Shown one piece after another: positions 1-12,900 of a stretch of 64,000 nt of DNA. This DNA is from Lytechinus variegatus (taxonomy: Eukaryota > Echinodermata > Echinoidea > Temnopleuroida > Toxopneustidae). Under the pieces are notes generated by a model that saw nothing but the letters and a program-made list of their open reading frames with translations, did not search any database and had not been told where the DNA came from. A program made the translations under genes and the position numbers. Position 1 is the stretch's first letter; each line of letters starts with the position of its first letter. Location of the stretch: the NCBI RefSeq assembly GCF_018143015.1, contig NC_054758.1:21234501-21298500 (forward strand), read 5' to 3'.

Positions 1-913
1 ATTGTCAATTCAATCAAATATTTATCGATTCCTAATCATGATATACATTTAGTTTCATGATTTCCTTTACAAGTTCAATCTATTTTCATAATCATATTAT
101 AATATGTGTTTATGTACTTTTCAGTGTAAATTATGTGTTTTCAGTCTAATTAATTAACTCTTCTATTGTCTATTGAATTCATTATTTTTAACATACACAA
201 TTCAACAAATTTTTTGTCACCTTAACAACAGATTGTAGATTTGAACAAAATAAAAATCTCATTGCTTATAAAACTCATCTAAACTTCATATAACATATTT
301 TAATGTAAAGATTTGAAGTGCAATATATTGAATCATTTATTACTCTGCCTTCTGTTGTGTCACTTCATTACATTTTTTCTATTAATATTGATGTATTCTG
401 ATATTCATTTTGTTAAGGATTTATGAACTTGTTTACGTATAATCTTTGTTTATCAGTCTTCCAACTGTTTTAACAAAGAAGTTTTTCAATTAACCAAAGT
501 AAATGAATGGAAACCACAGAAATATACATTTTTACTTTCAGTTCCATAAAACTATTAAAGGGTAACAGTCTGGTTAACCACTGTTGTGGTATGTCATGAT
601 TTTGTTTTTCGTGTTCCTTCATACAAAATATAATAATATCAGTTTCCAGAATATTTTGCTAAGTCACTCATTTGTCATGGATAAAAACAAATAATTACTT
701 GGAAAATAATGTGAATTAAGTACACTCCCTTAATTTTACAGTTTTGCCAAGATGTGAAACACTTATTCTCAATGTATTCCAATAGATAACGGTTATTGTA
801 ACTACTTGTAAGTATGATCCCAATTTACACTTTATGTTTGAAAAGGTCTATAATTTATTAAAGACTAGTGTTTCAGTGCAGGAGCCATTCAGGAAATATT
901 GTCAGAGATATAA
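1..913. other. AT-rich DNA, no gene seen
   Basis: This stretch is AT-rich with short homopolymer runs. No convincing exon (splice sites plus an open frame resembling a known family) was found on either strand. It may be intron of the coiled-coil gene that continues at 6890, but the upstream exons of that gene were not located. Confidence 0.4.
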
Positions 914-1310
914 GGCGGTGCTGCACCTACCCGGTGCAGTCTTGATATTTAAGCCCGATCAGCCTTCTTCGCGATTAATCTCAAGATTCAGGAAACCCCG
1001 TCTCCACCATCGAAAGGAGCGATACGTGCTTGAGCGAGACATCAATGCATTATGGTTTGATGCCGTGAATAAATAATCCTGAATGCGTCTGCACTTGCGA
1101 ATTAGCACGATGATTCGTAAAATAGCCCGCTATTTTGCAAATAATCCCAAGTTGATTTGGGATTGCAATCTCGAGATTAATCCTGCAAACTAGCGCGATA
1201 ATTGCGTCTCCATTACAAATAATCTTGAGATTGTTCAGATTGGGATGATTTGCCAGATCTGAAATAGCGCACTATAATTTGAAAACACGGGTTGATGCAG
1301 TCGGCCCTAC
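914..1310. repeat. MITE, family A (AATCTCGAGATT-rich), left copy
   Basis: About 400 bp, similar along its whole length to 62104-62510 in the same orientation. Shared blocks include TCGCGATTAATCTC, TGCCGTGAATAAATA and CTCCATTACAAATAATCT. In the other copy the ends form an inverted repeat (GCACCAGCCCGAGTTT and its complement); here the ends are more diverged. The interior is rich in the palindrome AATCTCGAGATT and its variants. The small open frame across it is not a gene, because the second copy does not keep it. No transposase is present, so it is non-autonomous. The family is not recognised. Confidence 0.75.
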
Positions 1311-1580
1311 ATGTATAGTCTCCCTTTAATTAAGTAATTGTTGACATACTTTGACCTATTATTTCATAGTGCTTGATCTTATGATGACAAAAGTCTGTGT
1401 TATATTACACAGTATCATTTAAACCACAGACTGTCAGTGTACTACTGTCTGTCCCAAGCCAGTAACCAAGCTAGTAATATAGACATGGGAAGTTTATCAT
1501 GAATAGTTTTTTCGTTGATTTTCATTGACTAATTTGCTCTCGTCCAATCAGATGCAAGTATTCACAGTAGCTTATATAAC

Positions 1581-1952
1581 ATCTCTCAGTGAAAGTCACT
1601 GATAAAACTTTTTATGAAACGCTCTCCATGAACTGTCTCTCTGCCATAAAGTGATAATGAAGATGCATACCGGTACTAACATTTGTGCAGTTCACAGGAT
1701 TAAGCCTGTTTAATATTTTGTAATCACTAGAGAATATTCATTTTCAGAGTTTGATTTTTATAAAGATCTCTCAGTGAAAGTCACTGATAAAATTGTTCAT
1801 GAATCCCCCCCCCCATGAACTGTTTCACTGCCATAAAGTCATTAAGAATCTACATATATTTGTGCAGTGCTCAGGGTTAAAACCTTTCAAGCCTGTTTAA
1901 TCTTTTGTAATCACTAGAGAATATTCATTTTCAGAGTGTGATTATTTTAAAG
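1581..1952. repeat. Tandem duplication, two copies of about 185 bp
   Basis: The block starting ATCTCTCAGTGAAAGTCACT at 1581 recurs at 1766. Both copies contain CATGAACTGT, GCCATAAAGT, TTTGTGCAGT and GTAATCACTAGAGAATATTC in the same order. The second copy carries a run of nine C and a small insertion. No coding potential. Confidence 0.8.
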
Positions 1953-2623
1953 ATGAATTATGAATTATTTGATCTTGCACATATTTTGTGAATAGACTCA
2001 TACACAACATGTGTCAGCAATTAAAGTGTCTTAAATTTGAGCTGATACATTTACAAATTTCTTTCTTTTGATTACGCCCTATTTTCAAAGAATGCAGCAA
2101 ACCATCTGCTTTATGAATTGCCAATGTACTGGTGCTTAAACTACAAAATATGATTAAATGGGCCTATATTTCATGATGTATTTATATGTATTAAGATTAA
2201 AAACGACAATGAGAGTGTATGATCTACTCTGATCAAGTCAAAGTAAAACATTCACAAATACTATATAAATCAAGGGAAAAATGAAATAAAAGTCATAACA
2301 CATTTTTAAGATGTCTTAGTTGTTGCTGGTCCATTTAAGGAGCATCCAATGGGTCTGGCTTTAACCATTTTGATAAAAATGTTCATCACAATACACATTC
2401 TGAATGTACATATCTGTCATCACATGGGTTTTAGACTGTGATCCGACAATGAGGAAGCAATGATATGACACATACCATTCTATAATACCACTAAACCGCA
2501 GTAATGTCATCCTGTCAAGTGCTAAGTCATTTGAGTTCCTAAAAATAACTTGCACATTCATCCAATTTGTTGTCATCATGTAAACAAACCAGTTTGACCT
2601 TGACAAGTGTATTGTTGTTGTAT

Positions 2624-3979
2624 TTAAAGGGGATATCCACCCCTACAAACAAGTTGATTTGAATAAAGGGAGAAAATCCAACAAGCATTGTAATATTGAA
2701 AATTTCATCAAAATCGGATGTAAAGTAAAAATTTTCCATATTAGATTTTTAAGTTTTGCTTGATTTCACAAAACAGTCATGTGCACATCCCGGTCGGTAT
2801 GCAAATGAGGAGACTGATGACATCACCCTCACTATTTCTTTTGTATTTAACCCTAAATCTCCCGGGTATTTTGATTCTTGTCATTCCCGGGGGGGGGCCA
2901 TTATGGCCCCCCCTTAAGATCTCTGCCTTCGATCGCGCGAGCGACGCAAAAATTTGCACGCTGGTAGTGTGCGATGTAATCTACAAGGCTGTATGGTAAA
3001 ATTTTCCAAAATAATGAGATTTTATTTTATATGAATTAATTATGCTAATTTATGCATAAATCATACTTTTTGCTCTAATTCACTGAATAAAGCTCCTAGA
3101 ATGCTAATTTTTGGTAAAAATTTTCTTTGTAGCATTCTTAACAATCGTAATTCAAAAAAACTTTGGTTTGGAAATAAATTTCTTATGTATTTTATTGTTT
3201 TATGAATTTCTTATGTATTTCTTTGTTTTTTTACTTTTTGTTTTTTATTGTTTTTTCAATGGAAATTGTTCCAGACATAATTCTGATCATAAACAAGGCA
3301 AAATTAATTAAGTTTAATCAGTAAAAGTAGAAATAATGATACATTTATGAATTTTGGCTAAATACGCAATTTGCATTGGATTTGTACATGAAATCACGTT
3401 TATGAGCAATTTTGGGTCTGACATGCACTTGCATAATGTTGCGTAATGTCGTAACCGCGTACCCGGGCGTCACAAATTTGGTCTCAAAATTTGCGCGAGA
3501 CTTGAATGTAAAAAGTCAGTGAGCTGCGAGGTGAAAAAATTTCGCGCAGCAGATATATCGCGAAAATTGTTGAGGGGGGGCCATTATGGCCCCCCCCCCC
3601 CCGGGAGAATTAGGGTTAATTATATGAAATATAAAATATATCAATTCTCTCCTTGCAATGTTTAAACAAAGTTTTATTTCTCCTTGAACATGTGGAATTA
3701 CCATTGTTCAAACATTTTGTGGTCAATCAAGTTGTCAGATCTGTAAAACTTGATATATTTTTAGAATTCATGTAATAAAAGACAAAATAAATAGTGAGGG
3801 ACATCACTGACTCTTTCATTTGCATATCACTGAGTTGTGCATATAACTCTTTCGTGAAAAATTTATCTTATTTTCCATTTTCCATTCGATTTCGATGACA
3901 TTTTTAGTGTTATTCTTGTTCGTCCTTTATTCTCTGTTGATTCAAATCAACTTTTTTCTTGGATGGACTTGACCTTTAA
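2624..3979. repeat. Long-TIR MITE, family B, split by a nested element
   Basis: The ends are inverted: TTAAAGGGGATATCCACCCC at the left and a diverged complement ending GGATGGACTTGACCTTTAA at the right. Inward of the ends both arms carry TTGATTTGAATNAA-type sequence and a TTTGCATAT / ATGCAAATGA block. The same structure occurs intact at 50232-50809 and more diverged at 28361-28859. Without the insertion at 2851-3615 this copy would be about 590 bp, matching the intact one. Non-autonomous; superfamily not determined. Confidence 0.8.
2851..3615. mobile_element. piggyBac-like MITE inserted in family B MITE
   Basis: The element is bounded by TTAA at 2847-2850 and 3616-3619. It begins CCCTAAATCTCCCGGG and ends in the complementary CCCGGGAGAATTAGGG. 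Duplication of TTAA and termini starting CCCT are hallmarks of the piggyBac superfamily. Relatives lie at 49022-49670 and, truncated, at 53160-53582. The interior has G/C homopolymer runs flanking GCCATTATGGC near each end and an AT-rich core (ATTATGCTAATTTATGCATAA). It has no transposase frame, so it must have been mobilised in trans. Confidence 0.8.
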
Positions 3980-4980
3980 TCATAATTTTGTCTTCAGGCA
4001 GCATATTTTTATTAAATAGTTCCTGAAATTCCCCTTCACAAGATCATTTCTCCTCCAGGGAATCTTCACTTACAATGGCTTACTTCTTTAACACAGATCA
4101 CTTCATTTAGATTTACAAACAATAGGTGTGTTTGAGCTTTTTCTGATTGGAATAATTGAGTTGTACATGTGCACTTGGACAAGAATAGATTGTTTACTCT
4201 GAAATGAAAGAATTCATGTCTATTTATTCAGAGTGGTAGACTTATTCACATTCAAATAGCAAGCTGTCAGACACGTGATTGTGATGTACGGCAACACGAG
4301 ATGGTATTCAGCATTTGTACGTATGAAGTGATTCATAAATCCATTGTCAGTTTAAATTGGAATTTTCAACGGGGCATTACAAGAAATTTGAATTCATTTG
4401 TTGTATAATTGATTGCAATTTTTGATTGATCACTTGTCTTTATCTTGCAACAGGAAAATGTGCAAATTGATTGTTACCTTGATTTATCATTCTCTAAAGT
4501 TGACAAGTGGAAGAGTTTTTTTTTTCAAATTAAAAAAAAATATTGATAAAGCTTGTGTGTCTTAAAAGCCTTAAAAGCAATATGTCTTACATTATTACCT
4601 GAAACTGAAATCCAGGCTTCTTTTATCATTATTGTTATTCAAATAATGTGTGTGTGTATGTCCCATTACCCAAGTATATCTTCTTTGGACTCAGTATAAT
4701 ATCAAGTTTTCCTCTTTTTTCTGTAGGTGATCTTTGTTTCGTATTTAAATCAACACTATAATTTCTTATACATGTACTTGTACTTAGTTGTTTATACTCA
4801 TAACTTTTTTCTTTTAATGCATGCTCTCAACATTGTGATTCTCTTGAAATTAATGTATGTGTGTGCAAATTTGAAGGAATTAAGAAATTTAATAAAATTT
4901 CATTGTTAAACGTTAGCATATACCAGATAGAATTTCTAGTTTCCCCTTCAACTTTCTTGAAGTCACTTCCTGCGCCTCCC
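3980..4980. other. AT-rich DNA, no gene seen
   Basis: AT-rich unique-looking sequence with short T and A runs. No exon, SINE promoter boxes or inverted termini were seen. Confidence 0.4.
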
Positions 4981-4997
4981 CCTTAAATTTTAAACTA

Positions 4998-5445
4998 ATC
5001 ACCTGAACTCCATTTTCATGCAGGATTGATTTCGTCTTTGTATTTCAGAATCATTCTTTATTTCCTGATTCAATAAAAAAATTCTTTGTAATCAATCACA
5101 ATTTATTGTGCTCAAATAAGTGAATATCTATAAATCATAACTATTTCCTAATTTGTTCGAAATGTATTCTTTTAAAACCCAAAATCTGCTTCATTCTCTA
5201 CTTTACAATTTCAAATCAATCACCTGAACTCAGTTTTCATGCAAAATTGATTTGAATTTTTGTAATTGTATTTCAAAAACTTTCTTTATTTCTTGAGCAT
5301 TAACACTTTTTCTTTGTAATCAATTACACTTTTTTGTGCTCAGATTGGTAAAAAATATCCATCAATCTTAATTACACGTATGTCCTTATCTGTTCAAAAT
5401 ATCTTCTTTTAAAAACCTCAAACTTCTGTATTCTCTACCGCAAAA
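4998..5445. repeat. Tandem duplication, two copies of about 221 bp
   Basis: The block ATCACCTGAACTC at about 4999 recurs at about 5220. Both copies share TTTTCATGCA, TTCTTTGTAATCAAT, TTTTGTGCTCA and CATTCTCTAC in the same order, with clear divergence between copies. No coding potential. Confidence 0.75.
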
Positions 5446-6223
5446 TAATGGGTTTAATTAACGATTGTGAGTGGTAGACAAAGTACATTTACAATTTAAT
5501 TGATTAATTTATTATGAAATAACTTAATAAGATTACGCTACGGTCACAAGTACCTTTACAAACACCGACAAACGATTTTATACTATTTATCGCTATGTAT
5601 AAATTGTTTATATGGTGATCGTGACCGTAGCATTACTTTTTAGTGTGTGAATATGCATAGGGAAGTGCCTTGAGCACCTAACTACTGTAGGTACTTGTAT
5701 ATGTGCACAATATAATACCCTATATAACTATCATGATTATGTAGTGGACATTTGATTGATGAGTGCTTAGAGCAAGTTTTGAGATCTACACAATAAATTG
5801 AACGATTTGAATAGGTAAAAGAAGTTTTATGATGTGGGGTGGTTATGGTTACAGAAATAGTTCCAATTAATATTTAACATTGATTGTAACTTTTTGTACA
5901 TGGATTTCTATAGACTTACTGGTTGTGCAGAATTATAAGATTGATTGTATTGTTTACATGGCCCAGGTTTGATATTTGAAGTGAATTCTTTCTTGAGAGT
6001 TATCAGATCGTTGTCACAATGGGAATTGGACTGGAGTAACATTTTTGTGATTTTGTGATATAGCGATCTGTGTATGAAGTGTATTTCATTTTAGCTTTTT
6101 TTTTAATTCAAGCAATCTTTATGGAGAGAAAGAAAATTGTTTGGAAGAGAAATAGCCAGAACCAAAATAATGAAAAAATGCTAACACCATTATAAAAAAA
6201 GAAATCTATAAATCCTGGTAATA

Positions 6224-6360
6224 ACTCAGTCACATTTGCTCTCCGGCGGCTGTGCGCCGAGTTGAAAAAACATTTTGTACTAGATACTTATAGGTGGTTT
6301 GAATAAAAATGAATATGATGGCTGTTTTCGTGGCCGCCGTAGAGCAAGTGCGACCGAGGA
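6224..6360. repeat. MITE, family C (GTCACATTTGCTC ends)
   Basis: About 137 bp palindromic element. The left end CAGTCACATTTGCTCTCCGGCGGC is complemented at the right by GGCCGCCGTAGAGCAAGTGCGACCGAGG. The second copy is at 59863-60022. No coding capacity. Confidence 0.7.
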
Positions 6361-6479
6361 ATACCTCTTATTGTAAAATGGTTATAATCTTTCACACATA
6401 TACTCACAATGTGGAGGTATCCGTAGTGTAAGATTTTCTCCACTTTATTAGATTGGAGCATTTTAGCAGTGTGAAAAGC

Positions 6480-6845
6480 ATCTCTACATACTCCATACTG
6501 TTAGCACACCTTGGACACAGTGTGGAAACAATGCAAACACACTGTATGACACTATGATCTTCCCAGCAAAGTTAGAGTGTTCTACACCAAATTCAACACT
6601 ACACTCTAAAAATGAGGATGGTAAAATCAACACCACTTGATGTCCATAGAGAACCACACTGTGAGGTGTTAAAATTACACCTTGGAGTTTGAACATATTA
6701 CGAAAAGGTGTTAAAGAAAAACAAGCAAATGTGTTGTGATAGCGCCAGTGGGTGTTGAACTAGCACTGTAAATTCAACACCAGAGAAAAGTGACTGGTGT
6801 GATGTTCTATGTACACCAGTTAACACCATAGCTGTTGCTGTATGT
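6480..6845. repeat. Degenerate GGTGTTA/TAACACC-rich block
   Basis: The short words AACACC, GGTGTT and ACACCAG recur many times in both orientations. A similar block lies at 14580-14880, just beyond the last exon of the same gene. It is probably one or more decayed palindromic elements; exact borders cannot be drawn by eye. Confidence 0.5.
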
Positions 6846-6889
6846 TGTCAATCATTTATCACTTTTTTTTCTTTTCTTATTTGTTTCAG

Positions 6890-6936
6890 AATGGAAATGG
6901 TAGCAGTGTAGATCCAGAAGAATCAAGTGAAAGGAG
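6890..6936 (+). CDS. Coiled-coil gene, first visible exon
   Basis: 47 bp exon. The acceptor follows a long T-rich tract (TTTGTTTCAG) and the donor is GTAGGT. It encodes NGNGSSVDPEESSER plus two bases of the next codon, which is completed by the first base of the exon at 10027 to give Arg. The upstream frame beyond the acceptor is not known. Confidence 0.55.
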
Positions 6937-9900
6937 GTAGGTGTTATTAGTACACTGATAAATGTTTGGTGTTTATATGCAACACCGGAGTCCCCATAAC
7001 ACAAAGGCTAGCGAATCCTATGCTTGACCGTCACAATTGATTGTACATTGAAGTCACCAGTCAATGCAATGAATCATAGAAAAATGATGCATGATCATTG
7101 CTAAGATTTGTGGGACTAACCCATGGTTGGTGTTACATTGACACCCATGGCTTTCACCTTTTATCCGCCAACCAACCCACTCATGCACCCACCCACACAT
7201 GAACCCACCCGTGCATCCTCCCACTCACTCACCCACCCACCCATCCACCAACCAACCCACCCACACATGATCCCACCCACCCACTCACCCACCCATTAGC
7301 CAACTTACCAGCCAATCCATGCATCCACCAACCAACCCAATAATGCATCCACCAACCCATGCATATACCAACCCACCCACCCATGCACCCACCAACCCAC
7401 CCACCCATCCACCAACCCGTGCATCCATCAACCCACCCACCCACCCATGCACCTGCCAACCCACCCATGCATCCACCCTCCTACCCACCCATGCATCCAC
7501 CCTCCTACCCACCCATGCATCCACCAACCAACCCACACATGCATCCACCAACCCACCCACCCATGCATCCACCAACCCACCCACCCGTGCATCCACCAAC
7601 CCACCCACCCATGCATCCACCAACCCACCCACCCATGCATCCACCAACCAACCCACCCATGCATCCACCAACCCACCCACCCATGCATCCACCAACCCAC
7701 CCACCCATGCATCCACTCTCCTACCCACCCATGCATCCACCCTCCAACCCACCCATGCATCCATCAACCCACCCACCCATGCATCCACCAACCCACCCAC
7801 CCGTGCATCCACCAACCCACCCACCCGTGCATCCACCAACCCACCCGTGCATCCACCAACCCACCCACCCATGCATCCACCAACCCACCCACCCATGCAT
7901 CCACCCTCCAACCCACCCATGCATCCATCAACCCACCCACCCATGCATCCACCAACCCACCCACCCATGCATCCACCAACCAACCCACCCATGCATCCAC
8001 CAACCAACCCACCCATGCATCCACCAACCCACCCACCCATGCATCCACCAACCCACCCACCCATGCATCCACCAACCAACCCACCCATGCATCCACCAAC
8101 CCACCCACCCATGCATCCACCCTCCAACCCACCCATGCATCCACCAACCCACCCACCCATGCATCCACCAACCAACCCACCCATGCATCCACCAACCAAC
8201 CCACCCATGCATCCACCAACCAACCCACCCATGCATCCACCAACCCACCCACCCGTGCATCCACCAACCCACCCACCCGTGCATCCACCAACCAACCCAC
8301 CCGTGCATCCACCAACCCACCCACCCGTGCATCCACCAACCAACCACCCGTGCATCCACCAACCCACCCACCCGTGCATCCACCAACCAACCCACCCGTG
8401 CATCCACCAACCAACCCACCCGTGCATCCACCAACCCACCCACCCATGCATCCACCAACCCACCCACCCATGCATCCACCAACCCACCCACCCATGCATC
8501 CACCAACCCACCCACCCATGCATCCACCAACCAACCCACCCATGCATCCACCAACCCACCCACCCATGCATCCACCCTCCTACCCACCCATGCATCCACC
8601 AACCCACCCACCCATGCATCCACCAACCCACCCACCCATGCATCCACCAACCAACCCACCCATGCATCCACCAACCAACCCACCCATGCATCCACCAACC
8701 AACCCACCCATGCATCCACCAACCAACCCACCCATGCATCCACCAACCCACCCACCCATGCATCCACCCTCCAACCCACCCATGCATCCATCAACCCACC
8801 CACCCATGCATCCACCAACCCACCCACCCATGCATCCACCAACCAACCCACCCATGCATCCACCAACCAACCCACCCATGCATCCACCAACCCACCCACC
8901 CATGCATCCACCAACCCACCCACCCATGCATCCACCAACCCACCCACCCATGCATCCACCAACCCACCCACCCATGCATCCACCAACCCACCCACCCATG
9001 CATCCACCAAACCACCCACCCATGCATCCACAAACCCACCCACCCATGCATCCACCAACCCACCCACCCATGCATCCACCAACCAACCCACCCATGCATC
9101 CACAAACCCACCCACCCATGCATCCATCAACCTACCCACCCATGCACCCATCAACCCACCCATGCATCCACCAATCATCCCACCCATGCATCCACCAACC
9201 CACCCACCCATGCATCCACCAACCCACCCACCCATGCATCCACCAACCCACCCACCCATGCATCCACCCTCCAACCCACCCATGCATCCACCAACCCACC
9301 CACCCATGCATCCACCAACCCACCCACCCATGCATCCACCAAACCACCCACCCATGCATCCACCAACCCACCCACCCATGCATCCACCAACCCACCCACC
9401 CATGCACCCATCAACCCACCCATGCATCCACCAATCATCCCACCCATGCATCCACCAACCCACCCACCCATGCATCCACCAACCAACCCACCCATGCATC
9501 CACCAAACCACCCACCCATGTACCCACCAACCAACCCACCCATGCATCCACCAACCAACCCACCCATGCATCCACCAACCCACCAACCCACCCACCCATA
9601 CATCCATCAACCCACCCACCCATACATCCATCAACCAACCCACCCATGCATCCACCAACCATCCCACCCATGCATCAACCAACCCAACCACCCTTGCATC
9701 CACCAACCAACCCACCCATGCATCCACCAACCCACCCACCCATGCATCCACCAACCCCTTCCATCCATGCATCCACCAACCTACCCACACATGAACCCAC
9801 CCACAAACCCGTCCTCTGGTGCATGCACCAACCAACCCACCCTTGCATCAACCAACCCACCCACACATGAACCCACCCATGCATCCACCCACCCACAAAC

Positions 9901-12900
9901 CCATCCTCTCATGCATCCACCAACCAACCCACCCAAATCGAAAATAAAGTTTAATACCGCTCTAACTTTGATATTTTACATCATATTTGAAATTTATTGT
10001 ACTGTTCTTTCTGTTGAATTTTGTAGAACAGGGAGGATAGAAGCTGATGATAATGAAGAAGACGAAAGATCAGCAGAAGAAGTCCAAAGAGTGAGTAGTA
10101 TTGATTGGCAAATCAATGAAGGATTTATGCTGGAGAAAATTATTAGATTATTACATTTTCATTTCTTTTACTACAAATCATATGACACTCTTTAACTTCC
10201 ATTTTAAAATAACATTGTTTATTTGAAGTATTTCTGTATAATTTCTCCTTCCATAATCAGTTTTGTGGCACTTTTCCAAATTCAAATTTGACCTTGAGAG
10301 AGCAATATCCAAAACAAGGATAAACAAGTTAAAAATTGCACATTAATTATGAAAATAGGGTTGAAAAAACTGATGGAAAATATTAATATTGGAAATCCAG
10401 AATACAAATTGCTGCTCTTCTAACGGTTGGCAGATATGTGGAGTTAAAGATTGAAGGGAGAGGGAGGGGGATGGTTCATAATTTGAAGAAAATCAGTTAT
10501 TATAGACATTCAGTCATAAATAAACATTTTGACTTACTATTCTGAAATTTTCCCTTTTGGCTCTACCATTAATGATTTACTGTGTTATTTGTCCATTTGT
10601 GACCTAAATGAATGGAAAATACTTTTGATACAGTGTCCTTTTAATTTGTTTGTTGTCGTTATGCATGAAGTTTCTATATTTTTATCCCGTATGAATCTGT
10701 TAAATTTTTCTTGTCTTATCTGTATATTCAAAGTTTAATATTTTTATTTCTTTCGATCTAGATTTGAATTTAGAAGATTTGAAATTGACTCCTTTTTTAT
10801 TTGAAATGGATCCTGATTAGCTGTGGCCTGTAGTGACAAGTCAAATTTTGGATTAGATTTTTAAATTAATCATAAAGATGTTATGCTCCTGGAATCATGT
10901 TTACACCAAATAATTGAGAGTGTGCCTCTTTGAAATGCTGCTCAATTTCTATATTCTCTGTATCAATGTTATCAACATCAATATCTTGTGTTATCTTATA
11001 TAGCGCCCTCGTGGTCGACGAACATAAGGATTGTACATTCTCTTCATATCTTATTTCCATATTTGGTATCTATAAGAAAAATTCGTTTTTCGATTCTGCT
11101 GTGAATTTACTAACAAATTGTTTGGATTCAGCATACATATTTGGCCTGTCATACATTGTATATCATATATACACATAATTAGCCTGAATACATATTTCCT
11201 GTTTCATTGTATGTCCAACACTGACTGAAAATGGCTAACATCAAACATTATTCTCAAAAGATCATAGTATATGGCAATTCAGAATTTCAATGTTTTAATT
11301 TTTATCCCTCCTAAATAAACATATTCCCAAAAGACCCAACCCCATGTTATAATGTGTGATACCAAATAAATACCAGCTTTATGCTCTTTATTTATTTATC
11401 TAGTTTTATTTCAACAGGTTATGCTGTAATATATGCCTGAGCTCCGACCATGTAAAATAAAAAAAATATTGATTTTATTGCAATTAAAGCATAACTCTAT
11501 TTTGCAAAATATTTATATTTATAATTATGAAATCTATAATTATGAAAGGGAAATATCAATAATCACATTTAACCCTTCCTAAGAGATTTTTTAAAATCAC
11601 TTTTGCAATTTTAGTGATCACATTGCTGAGTGTATGGTTTGATGTGATAAATTTGGCATTTTCAAGAATGGAATGTTTGTAGTAGTTTTGAATACATTTA
11701 TTAACATTTGAATGTAAAGAGTATATGTCATACATACAGGGTTTTTTGAGAGAGAAAGAGAGAGAATTATAATAATTTTGTGATTAATATGAAGTAATTT
11801 TGTTGAATGTATGGCAAAATTTAAACCACTTGAAAATATATATTTCTGTCGAAATGTCATCTGGGTTTTGTTATGTAACCAAATAAACATAAAAATATGA
11901 ACCTCGGTAAAACTCTGGCTATTCTTTTTTCCTGTTCAATTTTAATTCAGGAATTTATATTTAAACATTTTGTAATCATATGAGATCATGATCATGTCCT
12001 TTCACAAAATTTCCCTCCCCTTCTTTTTTCATGAAATAATAATGGGGGCACATTTTTTGGTAATCACTTCTCAGGGTGAGGCACTGTCATTAGAAGGTGG
12101 ACATGAGCATGAAATGAAATTTAAAAAAATAGATCCTAAACAATTAATTATCTTTTGATCTCAGAATAGGCTTAACTAATATACATATTTTTCCCCACCA
12201 TAAATAAAGGCTAATAATTTTCATTTTTCATGAACTGGTAAATACTTTTTTTACGTATATATGGTTAAAAAGTATACCTCGGGCCCGTTGCATAAAACTT
12301 TTTACCTGAAAAAACTCAGGTTGTTTTACCGGAGTTTTTGCCCTGTGATAAAGTCAATGGCAGATATCAGACTAACCTTAGTTTTCAGTTTTTACCACAG
12401 TTTTCTCAGATAAAGAGTTTTATGCAACAGGCCCCAGATATCTGATTTTGCAACTTGGATACCCATTTCCAGTACATTTTTTTTTCAATTTCTAGTACTG
12501 ATTTTCATTTTTTAGTACTGAAAATGGACAGAATACTGATAGGTTCATGCAAAATACTGATTTCCAAAGTTTCAGTTTCAGTTTTATGCGTCGTCCAATG
12601 GTATTCCTTCAAAAATATTGATTTCCTCACCAAAATACTGATTTTCAGCTTTTTAAGTAATGAAATGTTCGTTCAGGTTTGCTGCTCTGCATTTCACTGT
12701 ATTGTGAAAAATTACCCCTTTTATGTGTTTTGTAAATAAACATGTTATTTACCTTTTACATGGCAGTGAAATGGATGAGGGTGAATACCCATTAAACTTG
12801 AAATAATTGTTTGATGTGTCCATGAAATCACCTGGTCATTTAATTTTCCACTCCAATTTTGTTTCCCTCCATGCATGGCACCCCTTACTGTTTTCTGCAT

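Noticed and set aside
834..1076. 80-codon frame (MFEKVYNLLKTS...)
   Set aside because: Its second half is inside a MITE whose other copy, at 62104-62510, does not keep the frame.
7319..10195. 958-codon + frame and others of 500-800 codons over the minisatellite
   Set aside because: They are open only because the 24 bp unit lacks stops. Overlapping frames are open on both strands and the peptide repeats follow the DNA repeat. No start context, splice structure or family resemblance supports a protein.
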